A stretch of DNA of 64,000 bases, taken from positions 1-64,000 of the forward strand of contig NW_024883408.1 in NCBI RefSeq assembly GCF_019059575.1. The letters are read 5' to 3'. The notes under the pieces were generated by a model. It was not told where the DNA came from. It did no database searches and was given only the letters and a program-made list of their open reading frames with translations. The translations under genes and the position numbers were made by a program. Shown here in pieces: positions 14,401-25,600 of the stretch; the first letter of the stretch is position 1; every line of letters starts with the position of its first letter. The stretch is from Amphibalanus amphitrite. Lineage: Eukaryota; Arthropoda; Thecostraca; Balanomorpha; Balanidae.

Positions 14401-16487
14401 CTCACGCATAAACGCACGTGCAAGCCACAGCTGTTTCTCATCCGACAGCGCGGCAGACGCTGCGGCGTGCGAAACGGTGTGTGAAAAGGCGTGCAGCGCC
14501 GGGCTGCAGGGCGGCAGCGGCCGGCGCGCCGGCTCCGTGCAGCGGGGTGAGACAAGAACGGTGACGGAGACCGACCCAGAGCCGGGGAACGTCCACCGGC
14601 CGCGTCCACCGGCGCACCGATCGGCGACCCACCGCTGCAGGTAGCTTCTATCGGCGCCGAATCTCGGCGGGGGTCCCATTCGCCGAAACTGGGACGCGCC
14701 GATCGGCCGGTAAAATGAGACAATGGGACGCCGATGGATGCTCAAGTGCACCTGAGTGGAAAGCAGGAGGAATAAAGGAGGAATTGGAGATGCTACCTGC
14801 TCCACTCCAAGGCCAATCGCCGTGTGATGGCGGAATTAACCCGGAAATACACGACTCAATAGGATACGACACGACATTGTGGCATGGAAGTTTGGCGAGG
14901 GCAGGAAACACGGGAGGAACAGGCTCCGTATCTGGTAAGCGCTATAAAACCCAAGCTATTCACCTAGTCCACTGGAAATAAATACCGTCATACCGTACTG
15001 TTATTCGAATCCTTCAACAACTAAACCGACATCTCGGTATCACCTGCATTCCACAATCCACAGCTCTCTAAGTTCACACATCCCCGCGTGGATCGCCGGC
15101 AATTTGCCGCGTGGAACGCCCCAGACCATCACGACACGTCGTCACCCCGTCACGTCGTCACGAAGGGTGAGATCAGCTCTGCTGACCCGTCTGCTGAGCC
15201 AGCAGAGCTGACGGCGCGGTCAGAGTCGCTGACACAGCTCGCCATCAGCACCCGAGTGACCCGTAACTGGGGAGACGGGCGACGAGCGGCCCGCCGGCGG
15301 AGCCAACAAAATAAAATAGAGAGACGCCGGTATAGCAGTAGCGCTAGTTGATCGAGAAATAGAGGACTAGACAGAAAAAAAGGAAATCTGCTACGACGAG
15401 TGAAAGGCGTGCTTTTCCATGCCATGTTAGATTTAAACCGTCATTTTCGATGATGCCTTTTGTACATGGCCATTTTCCTAGTTCAGTGAATAAAATGTAT
15501 GTATGTATTTACGATCATGGGCGATCCACACATGGCGTGGCGATTACTGCCCACGAAAGATGAGCCTGCCCCGAGACTACTAAACTAAGCCTGGATCCTG
15601 CAGGCATCAGCTCGACTCTCATCCACCATCGACGACTCAGCCATCGACGCTCCATTTAACGTATTATTAAACCGGTGGCGCGCTCAGCATGAGAGTAGCG
15701 CCGCTCACCGGCCGTTCGTGGAAGGGGCCTGGCCTCTAGAGATCTGCTCTGTGGTCTGACCGACTGGCATTGCTGTGGGGCGCTGATAAGGGGTTCAGGG
15801 CGCGGCGCGGCGAAACGGAGCGTGTCGTTAGCGTGTCGGAAATGGCATCAACGTGTCGTGGTGGTGCACATAAAACGAGCGATAAATCGGAGATGAGATG
15901 CTGCGTGGGTCACTTCTCTAAAGTGGAACGATAAGGTAGTAGGTACAATGCAATGAGAGTTATACGGAGTTTAAGCCAACGAGTCGTAGGTACTGTTCGC
16001 AAGCGGTTATACTACTTTTTCGACCTCTTCGATTAAAATCGGGTTGGGCCCGGGGCATATCTTCGATTGAAATATTTACAGAGAAGGGAAAGCACAAACT
16101 TCAGTTTTATACCTATACCAATTTTATACCTTCATTTTAATTCCATACCTTTTTATAAGTAAACTGAAAAGGTCATTACGAAAGCAAATTACAGGAACAG
16201 CCAACAGGACGCGAAGCTCGGTAGGTACCTGGGAGACGAACCAAAGTCATATCCATGTCAGAAGTCGAGTCGGGGAGGTCTATTTCGGATCAGAACGATC
16301 TGTAACGATCTGAATCGGTATCTTCGTACGGGAGGATGAGGTTTCTTGCTGCCAATGCCTACCAGCGCAATCTTCCGAAGCCTGTCAGTCGACAGTTCCA
16401 CGCTGACACAACGCCGCTAAGCAGATCGAAGCCCCGTGTCTCAGGGCACCAGATAGGCAGCGCCACCACTGCCCTACGCCTTTGTAC
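8498..16487. other. intergenic DNA without a supportable gene
   Basis: GC-rich long frames (10421-10912 and 10626-11651) lack motifs and overlap one another. Contains GACAGACG-type repeats (10930-10995), GCC/GGC-rich low complexity (11110-11290 and 11575-11640), the 165-bp duplicate at 13693-13960, a TATAAAA at 14942 without other promoter support, and an AATAAA-(ATGT)n retroposon-like tail at 15487-15514. Confidence 0.4.
13693..13960. repeat. tandem duplicate, about 165-bp spacing
   Basis: GCAGACGAGCCCATGCTC followed by ACTACTGGACCGATTTYGAT occurs near 13698 and again near 13865, each followed by a CTTCACCATT block and a GGTGCCGTTTTT block. Family unknown. Confidence 0.75.
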
Positions 16488-16489
16488 TA

Positions 16490-17469
16490 GGTCGTTCAAT
16501 AAGTAAGGTAAAATCACACGTATTTCAGTCCACATTTGGTGCAACGACACAAAACTAGCAACATATGTTTATTGAAATATCGTCTACAAATTGGCTATAA
16601 GCATTTGTAAGCAGGTCTCTTCGGCCAGCCTCCCCAGCCTTCGGAACTGGCACCTACATCCAATCGCCGTTCAGGCGCACGCGCTTATCCTAGCACTCCA
16701 CCCGGCGTTGAAATCCTGCTTGGAAAACTCCTTATTGCTACTCCAAAGCCATGTCTTGATTATTTTATTGATTGCCTGATCAGTTGAGATTCCAACGTAC
16801 ACAGCAGGTTTTCCGGTGGTTCAAACAGATTCAAAAGGGACGGCGCCAGATCACGGCTGTACTTCAGCTTTCCTGTACTGCTAAAGCAAAGGCGATCTCA
16901 CACTGATGCCTCGCTGGGCGTCCTTCTGTTGTTCAGCGAGCTCTTTCTGTATTAACCTCGTGATGACCTTGTAAATATCAAGCATATCTGATGATGCCTA
17001 GAACTGTTTCGACATACACACTTCACCCTGTTAAGCAGTCACGCAGATGCTTCGGGTCTCCATAATCAGCTCCCCGACTTTACAGATTGTGCTGTGCCAA
17101 GTCCAGAGAGCCGTGCGGGCACAAGTCTACCTGCTCTAGAACCTTGTCTCTTACACTGCTGTGTTCTTGTTGAAATCGTACCAGCTGTTCACCAGCAAGC
17201 ATTGCTAATGGCAATAGCGTCATCAGGGTCAACTCACTCATTTTGAGGTGAATTTTGGCTCGCGTGACAAACCGGAGATTTTTAGAACGGAACTCTGCTG
17301 CATCAATGTTTTCACACCTACCGTGTTCGGACAATGAGCCAAACTCCCAAAAACAGTTTGGATGGTTGTGTAGAAAATTGTTCAAAGATTCAGATGGCAT
17401 ATTTGATTTTGTTTGAATTCCTCATATAAATGAACTATGGTACATTTTACCTTACTTATTGAACGACCG
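16490..17469. mobile_element. mariner-like element, 980 bp, deleted
   Basis: Inverted ends GGTCGTTCAATAAGTAAGG plus TAAAAT, flanked by TA (16488-16489 and 17470-17471). The right end has one extra C/G at the tip. The interior is too degraded to show a transposase; a minus-strand open frame at 17080-17400 has no clear catalytic motif. The size suggests internal deletion from a ~1.3-kb mariner. Confidence 0.8.
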
Positions 17470-17471
17470 TA

Positions 17472-18550
17472 GGTAAGGTAGCGGTCAGCCGATCCTCTGT
17501 CGCCTGATTGTGCTTCTGATCGTGCTTCTGATCATCACCTGAGCTGTCAGGCTTTGAGGAGACTGGAGAGCATTCAAATGACAAATGCACATATCATTGG
17601 AGACATAATAGGAGCAACTGCTGGAAAACCTTATAGTCATTCAGACAAAAGCCATAGGGGTGAGACTGAGATGAGGATCATCTTATAATAAATACTAAAT
17701 ATAATATTTACTTTAGGTCCGCAATATTATTTTAACAAGAAAAAATGCACATTCTTACACTATTTGATGGCCTGAATTCAGATATGATGCTTAAATGCAT
17801 CAAAATGTAAAATAAGATACTAAAACCCCAGCACATTACACCGCACTGCTGCACAATACACACTGCCGAAATGGTATTTATTTACTTTAGGTCCGCAAAA
17901 CAGAGGGGTAAATAAAAGTCATTCACACGATACTCTAAGACAAAACATTTCCATTTGATAAACCAGGCTAGGGCCTGCGAGTATTTCAATTTTGATTTGA
18001 CCTTAGTTTATGAGATAAATGCTATTATACAAACACCTTGACCTGAAACAATAAAGCTTTTGAAACTTCTACAGTCGCTTTTTTGTGAAGCCCAATATGC
18101 TATGTTTTGTGGAGAAATAAGGGAGCGTTAGAAGTTATTTCAGTTTCAACCATTTCAATTTCATTATACAAAGCGGAAAGCATCCATCCATGATCCAGAC
18201 TCTGGTCTGAAACTCACCACTCAATTAAATCCCTTAGTCGCCCAGATCAATTGCCTTCAAGGGAATCGACTATGTCTAAATTCAATTTAGACATAGTCGA
18301 ATTGAATTGAATTGAATTCAAAATCTAAATTTCAATTGAATTCCAGCAATTCAAATTCCCTAACACGCCTCCCCGCTCACGCCGCGATTTTGAAAGTTTG
18401 TTTACATGTCAAATCAGCGTGCATATGGTAGCAATAACCTGAACAGGTAATGGAGAGGATTTTTCTATGATTTTCCGTATCTTGAGGTTTTTCTTCATTG
18501 CATTGAAAAAGGAAGCGATCACTAAATGCAAATCGCTGTTAGCCAACGTG
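17472..18550. other. A/T-rich DNA between elements
   Basis: TATTTACTTTAGGTCCGCAA occurs twice (17706 and 17878 region), and a perfect hairpin lies at 18266-18300 next to a GAATT-rich stretch. No gene. Confidence 0.5.
18266..18300. repeat. 17-bp-arm perfect hairpin with 1-nt spacer
   Basis: TCGACTATGTCTAAATT, C, then its exact reverse complement, followed by repeated GAATT words. Confidence 0.85.
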
Positions 18551-18881
18551 TACAGTAGGTCTACAAAATAAATCCTATCCGTATGCGGGCAGGTGGCCCC
18601 CGAGTAGCGCTCACATTAGCGTCGCCACGGGGGGGCAAGCGGGGCAGCTTGCCCCCCCAACCTCGGACCGGGCACCCCCTGAGATCGATACAGATCCGAT
18701 GAGATTTTGGAGTCGGGAAAAAATAGGGGTACCTTTCTGAGAATGCCTGTGAGGTCAGACTCGGTTGAAGGGTGCAGATCAGGCCAGAGTCGGAGTCGCA
18801 GTCGACAAAATCTTCACGACGCCGATTCCAGACTCGGAAATGTCAATAATTCATTCCATGTTCCTAGTTGGTTCTTTATTA

Positions 18882-19677
18882 CTAGGGTTGACTATTAAGT
18901 AATGGAAGTGCCTTAAGCAATTAAACGGGTTTGCACGTGCACACGTTATTTAGGTGTCATTTCATGCGCCGATCTTTTTTCTATCCAATGGTGAAGACCA
19001 CTTGTCCCTAGCTACTTTTTGCTATAAGCTATCGTCGTTTTCCCAAGAGACCTCCCGAACCTGTGGCGCACCACCTGGCAATGGCCAAAGCCGCGCGCCA
19101 GCGCCGAGTGCAAGGTCATTAGAGCTCAGTTTGTCGTAGGGAAAAGGCCTACCAATATCAGAAAATTTCTTTTCTAAGTGTATGGAGCGACGCAGCCTCC
19201 CCACAGACGATATGTCGCTGGTTTCATCGGTTTGAGAAAGAAAGCGCCGATCAGTCCTATGGCGGCGTTCCAGGAGTGGGTCAAGACGAGGCTGGAATGG
19301 TGTGTGATGCTTGAAGGCGATTATGTGGAGTAGTGTGTGCTGTCATTTATCGTGCCAATGTGTATTGTTTTGATGAAAATATAGAAATTGTCCATTGTGT
19401 AGCCATAACAATAAGCTAATAAGCTCTGATGACCTCGCGCTGGCGCTTGGCGCGCGATTTTGGCCATTGCCAGACTCCTTTTTCATGGTGCGCCGCAGGT
19501 TCGCGTGGTCTCTTGGGAAAACGATGATAGCTTGGAGCAAGAAGTAGTTAAGGACATGTGGTCTTCACCATTGGATAGAAAAAACATCGGCGCATGAAAT
19601 GACACCAAGAAAACATGTGCACGTGCAAAAACGTTTAATTGCTTAAGGCACTTCCATTACTTAATAGTCAACCCTAG
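18882..19677. mobile_element. 796-bp TA-flanked element with long inverted repeats
   Basis: Ends CTAGGGTTGACTATTAAGTA are mirrored, with TA at 18880-18881 and 19678-19679. Similarity between the arms continues for about 240 bp with indels (for example GTGCCTTAAGCAATTAAACG and ATCCAATGGTGAAGACCAC). The centre has no transposase that I can recognise. Possibly mariner-derived. Confidence 0.8.
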
Positions 19678-19859
19678 TACAACCCTAATAGTACCCTAGT
19701 ACATTTTGTAGCCGATTTTCATAAGTTTTGAAGTGCTGACACAAAATTTCCGTTCAAAGGGTGACACTAAATCTTCGGGCCTTCTTAACTCTCGTCAAAT
19801 GTCTGCGATAGACTCGAGCCGTTCAAGTGCCACAGGGCTCATGAGCTTGCTTTTCACAC

Positions 19860-21366
19860 AGGCTCCGAAGGAGCTCCACTGAGCTCTAAGAAGCCTTCAG
19901 AAGGCCCAAACCGGCCTCTGAGAGTCCAACTGGTGTCCATATTCTCTGAGGGCCCATACAGGGATCTTTGAGGACCTTACACATGCATAGACCTCTGAAG
20001 GGCCACACGGATCTTTGAGAATACTTTCGAAAATTTCTGAAAACCTTAGGCTTCTGATAGGTCAGCCGAGCTTTGAGGCGACAGATTTTGCACAACTCAC
20101 GCATAGACCCGGGAACAGGGGGGGCAGCGGGGGCGCTTGCCCCCCCCCCAACTTGGGAGCCGAGGGGGCGGCGCCCCCTCAACACTGAGGCAGCGAGAAA
20201 AGATCTTTGCCTCCCTTTTCCGGACTTCTTTCCTTCTTGTTTTCTTTACACATCTAAACATCAACACACGGCATTTTCCTTGCCATCTGTATGGTTTCTG
20301 CTGATACAGTATCGATTTGACAACATCTGCTATTGTCATCCCGCTATTGATCATCCCGCTTTGACCTGATTTTGGCCATAAGTTTGGCAGGCCAGATTTT
20401 ATACTGGACCATTTTGAGTCAACTTTGAGAAATACATAATGCACAACGGTGGTAAAATCGTTGCTATAGGTAGGTATAACACAGTTAACCCTCTCCGGGT
20501 GTGAGGGAGGGGTGTGGGGCAATGAGTGCACTGACGTGGTGCCCTCGGAGGGCGTGTATGGGATGAAAGCTCAGCGACACTAAGGGCTTGTGTGGTGCCT
20601 TCGGTTATCGGTAGCACCCTCAGAGTCACCGGCGTAGGGCCCTCAGAGCCGCCGGTAAGGGGCCTTTGAGGCACCGGTGTGGGGCCGTCATGCAGGTGCC
20701 GGTGTAGGCGCTCAGAGGTGCTAGTGTGATTCTTTCAGAGGCGCCGATGAGGGTCCTTACAGGCGTAGCTGTGGGCCCTCATAGACGCTGGTGGAGCCGT
20801 TACAGACGGGTGAGGGGCCTTTAGAGCTGCTAACGCGAACTCTCTACAAGCCGGCAGGGGGTCTCAGTGACCGGCAAGGGGTCCTTAGGCCGGCAGAAAA
20901 AGTCCTGTGGGGTCCTTAGAGACCGGCATGGTACTGTCAGACGCCGGTGGGGCCCTCAGAGTTGCCGGTGTGGGGCCCTCAAAAGTCACCAGTGGGTGGC
21001 CTTTAGACGCGCAGGTGTTGGTTGGGTCGTCACAGCCGCCGATATAGGGCTTTAATAGGCACTGGTGTGGGCACTCAGAGTTGAGGGTGTGAAACCCTCA
21101 GAGGCACTGGTGTGGGCCCTCATAGGCGCCGATGAGGGCCCCACATTTGCCGTTATGGGGCCCTCAGAAAAATAAGTGTGGGACCATCACAGGCAGGAAA
21201 TGCTCCTAGAACTGGCTCCTCATAGGCCGGTAAGAACTCTCAGAGGCCAATAACGGGCCTTTGGAGACCACCGAGGCGCCGCAAGAGGCCCTCAGCAGCC
21301 GGCGTGGGGACCTTATGGAGATCTTAGTGTGGCTATTTAGGACCCATGAGGTGCTCTAACAAGCCC
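19860..21366. repeat. degenerate GGGCCCTCAGAG minisatellite, left of the retrotransposon
   Basis: From about 20520 the strand carries irregular 25-35 bp units containing GGGCCCTCAGAG and CCGGTGT. At 19870-20060 the same word appears inverted (CTCTGAGGGCCC). The BEL/Pao element is inserted at its right edge, and CTGAGGGCCC-type units resume at 28191-28780. Confidence 0.65.
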
Positions 21367-22469
21367 TGTTGCCGACAAACTAGGCAAATGTCGCGCCGCT
21401 GATGCCGAGACGAGCCGCCGCCGCGCCGCCCGTCACCCCGCCTCGCCGGTCCCGCCGCCGAGCCGGGCCGCCGCCCGCCCAGCGGCCACCTGTCGCCGCG
21501 CATAGCTTTTTTCTGAGACAGAAGCAATGGGCCGTATCGACGCCGCGAACGGCGTCCCCCTGTGACCCTGCGACCCGGCTGACCTGTCACCTGTTCCGAA
21601 TGGGGCCGGCGGGGCCCTGGGCCTGGGAACTGGAAGGGTGTGTGAGGGGACGCGGCGTGCCGGCCGCCTTTTTTGTGCTCTGCGTCACGACCCCTGTATC
21701 GAGTGACATTTTGGCCACGTATTTGAACCGATACCGGGCTCTGCTCGGTCTCACTTCACTGTTAGTCGCCGACGAGCTCACTTCGCTCTCAAACGCGGAC
21801 GGCGGCGCTCTGCTGCCGCTCACGTCTAACTTTTCTAACTACTGTGTCTGTGCTGTACTGCTGCCATCTCGCCGTCTTCGGTCAATAGCGAACTCTTCTA
21901 TTTAGAAGACTGTGTTTAAGTGGTGGTGGTGTGAGTGAAACCGAAGTGGCGAGTGGAGGAAAGGAGAGCGGCGCGCAGCTCACAGTTCTCACGGTGGCCG
22001 GGTCTACTCACTATTCCTATCAATCCTCTGTCATCCTACATTATATGCATGCCGCGAGGTGTGCTCCTTATGCGCTCTGAGACGGGCGCTGTTGAACGAC
22101 CCAACATGCATGCCGCGAGGTGTGCACCTTATGCGCTCTGAGACGTGCGCTGTTGAACGACCCAACATGCATGCCGCGGGGTGTGCTCCTTATGCGCTCT
22201 GAGACGGGCGCTGTTGAACGACCCAACATGCATGCCGCGAGGTGTGCTCCTTATGCGCTCTGAGACGGGCGCTGTTGAACCTTTGATCCGTAAATTATTC
22301 ATCCGTGTTTATTTATTTACCGATTAGATACTTCCCTTCTTCATTATTCGTTCACTGCCTCTATTAATCCTACATCCTCTCACAATTTCCCCCGGCCGCC
22401 AACCCGAATGCTGCGAGACGTAACAAACACTATACAGTCCACACAAGAAAGCCAGAGACGTCCGCAACA
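21367..22469 (+). repeat. 5' LTR
   Basis: 1103 bp, TG...CA ends. Contains four tandem 61-bp units at 22045-22280 (ATGCATGCCGCGAGGTGTGC...). Its open frames occur identically in the other LTR and are not genes. Confidence 0.95.
22045..22280. repeat. 61-bp tandem repeat, 4 copies, inside the 5' LTR
   Basis: Units start at 22045, 22106, 22167 and 22228 (the last slightly short). They differ by one or two bases each (TGCTCC/TGCACC, ACGGGCGC/ACGTGCGC, GCGAGG/GCGGGG). The 3' LTR has the same four at 27766-28001. Confidence 0.95.
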
Positions 22470-22475
22470 TTCGCT

Positions 22476-22492
22476 GGTCCTCCGGGCCGGAT
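22476..22492 (+). other. possible primer-binding site
   Basis: TGGTCCTCCGGGCCGGA begins six bases after the 5' LTR. A TGG start is expected for complementarity to a tRNA CCA end. I could not assign the tRNA, and the gap is slightly larger than usual. Confidence 0.35.
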
Positions 22493-22624
22493 GGTATCAG
22501 CTAAGAAAGTAAGAAGTCTAGAAGAGAATGTACAATAAGTCGATACTGTGCGTGAACAACCGTCCGTGACGTCGATAAGTTCTGCTCCCACCGTGTCAGT
22601 CGAGTTGAGAAGTATCGTGGACCG

Positions 22625-25600
22625 ATGGAAGACGCGATGGAGACGGAGCACCAGGAGACGACGCCTGAGAATTGCGAGCCTGCAGGGCAAGAGGAGACGG
22701 AGACGGAGAACCGGGAGACGATGCTAGAGAACTGCGACCCTGCAGGAGGAGAGGATGGAGATATCACCGCTGAACGGAAAGCATTAAAGCTTCATCGCGG
22801 TCGCAAGGCAGCCATGTTCACACGCTCGTGTAACAGGGCTGACGCGCAAATAGCGCGGCGAGCCAGTGAGGAGGAATTGAAGAAGCGGCTCGAGACGCTG
22901 CACACAACGCTGGACGCCTTCATGGATGCAAATGAGGAGTTTGTAGAGAAGTTGCAAGATGTGAGCGAGCTGGAAGAAGCGGAGGAGTACGCCACAAGAA
23001 TGACAGCGCGGCACGCCGAAACGGTCGCAAGAATTGAAGAGGCGATAACTCGCCCATCAGCGAGCCGCTCAGCGTCACGCACAGGAATGCTCCCCCTACC
23101 ATCGGTGCAACTTGAGGAAGGAAGCAAAGTGTGCGGGTCTCATATATCACGAGGCTCAAAGGCTTCAGCCACTTTCAAGGAGGCTGAAATCACCGCGGAA
23201 TTGAAAGCTCTCGAACTAAAGCATCTCAAAGCAAGGAAAGAAAGAGAACGAGAGATGAGAAGACAGGAAGATATGCTGGAAGAAGCAAGGAAAGAAAGAG
23301 AACGAGCGATGGAAGAAGCAAGGAAAGAAAGAGAACGAGAGATGAGAAAACAAGAAGATTTGCTGGAAGAAAGGGCTCTAGAAGAGGAAGTGGAACGTGC
23401 GACTTTGAAGGCGCGTCTCTGGAGGGCCGCTGGCAACGAGTTGGAGTGGGAACGAAGACACGACTTTGAAGATGAGGTCGCTGTGGAAGTGGCGCCTAGT
23501 CGTCAAAACAACACCGGATGCGGCCGCGGGAAGGGAAACGAGCAAGAGCAAGAACGCGTGATCAGTGGTTTGGGAGAGCTCCGGCGCGAGCCGCCGCCAC
23601 CGAAAGCTACTAGTACCTCTTCGATAGCCAACCAGCCGAGAACTGCCAACCAGGACCCAACCAGCTGGGTGACAGCGTTGGGTTCCGAGCGGCGATGTGA
23701 CGTCCCGGGCCCATCAGCGTTCGTGAAAAGTATACCACGTCTGACGCTGCCTACCTTCCGAGGCAGCCCTCAGGAGTGGCCTCGCTGGATCGGCCTATTT
23801 AAGGCTCTCGTCCACGACCAGCCGTCTCTATCGGACTCAGAGCGAATGGCTCACTTGCAGAACGCAGTAGAAGGGCCGGCAGCCCAAGCTATTGAAGGCA
23901 TGCTGTTCAATGGCAGCCTCTACCTGGAAGCTCTGAGAACCCTACAAGAAAGATTTGGGAGAGAAGAAGACATCATCCAAAGTCAGTTGAGGAAAATCTT
24001 CACTTCCAACCCACCAGCTCTCACGGATCTTCCAGCAATGGAAAAGTTCTACGCCATCGTTCATAACACAGTGACCATCCTACAGAATCTTGGCTATTCA
24101 AGCGATCTGTCCAGTAGTGAGAACCTCAGGAGGGTGGTGGAGAAGCTGCCGAATGAGCTGGCCCGAGAATGGGGTCGTGAAGTGTTTCGGCTACGGCCAG
24201 AACGACCCACTCTGAAGACCTTCAGCGAATGGCTTCAGGTGCAAGTCAGCATCCTCAGCTTCTCGGCAGTTCAGTCTGGAACGTCGGAACGGAATGCAGC
24301 CGGCACGCAGCGTGAAGGAGCGGTGCGGAGGACAGCGCTCGCGACTGGAGCGACTCATGGAGCTGGAGAAGTGGAACCACATTCGCTGCCACCCTGTCTG
24401 GTGTGCGGCGATAATCACAGGGTGGCTGACTGCCCGTCATTCAAGAAGAAAACATTGGAAGCGAGAATGGAGATGGTGTACGAGAACGGCCTTTGCTTCT
24501 CATGTCTGAGGAAGGGCCACTGGACCAGGAGATGCAGATCCTCTCGGAAATGCGGAGTGGAGGGCTGCAAGCTCACTCATCATCCAATGCTACACAGAAG
24601 CTCAGGATACGCGAGACCCGAGGACGGAAGCTCAAGGGAAGAAGACTCTCCGAGCGGATCAGCAACGGCTGCGGCACCATATCCGCAAGCTAAATGCAAC
24701 TCGCCGTTTGTAGCAGCCTCCCTCAGCAATGAGACCGACACACTGCTGCAGGTCGTTCGGGTTCGCGTCCACGGAGCGACCAAATCAAAGGACGTGCTGG
24801 CGTTGCTAGATACCGGAGCGCAAACGTCACTGTGCAGCGCTGACGTCCTGCAGGAGTTGGGCATCACCGGGGACCTTCGCCAGCTCTGCATCCAAAATGT
24901 GGAGGGAAGCGGAGCTCAGAAACCATCTGAACGCGTTACCCTGACGGTCAGCGCGCTCGGCGATGGTGTGAAGAGAGGGTACATCGAAATCCCTGAAGCC
25001 TGGGCTGTACCATCACTGAATGTGACTGCCCCAACGGTATCTCACCGCCAACTCAGGCAATGCAAACATCTCCGTGGACTAGCACTTCCGCAGTATGATG
25101 GCGGTGAAGTGAAACTGCTGCTCGGAGGGAACGTGCTGGAAGCCGTTCTCCAACAGGAAGTACGAGTGGGTCGTTCCAACCAGCCAGCAGCTATAAGAAC
25201 CGGGTTTGGATGGGCACTGGCTGGTTCCATATCAGCAGTGGAGCCAAGCAGCCTGCGCCAGGTTATGTTCCTGCAACGCAACGCCCAGAGCAGCGACGAC
25301 GAGCTAGCAACCACCGTGAAGGACTGGTGCACGGAGGCCTTTGGGACCAAGTACGACGAGCCTGTAGAACAGTCCCGGGAGGATGATCGTGCGCTGTCAA
25401 TCCTGAAAGGCAAAACAAAAGAGCCGCCGGACAGGTATGAAACAGGCATGCTGCGGAAGGAAGACCGGGTGGAGCTCCCCGACAACGGACGGATCGCAAT
25501 GAAACGGCTCGAAGCCACGGAACGAAGACTCAAACGCAACGACGACCTGACCAGAAAGGAGCAGTGCCGTCACGTGTCAGGAACGCTGAATCCTGTAGAC

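Noticed and set aside
21402-21905. 167-codon open frame, repeated at 27123-27626
   Set aside because: It lies inside the LTRs and is duplicated with them. A gene inside an LTR would be unusual, and the sequence shows no recognisable protein.
22045-22280. CRISPR-like regular repeats
   Set aside because: The repeats are directly adjoining 61-bp units without spacers, inside an LTR of a eukaryotic element. The satellite at 62217-64000 is likewise spacerless.
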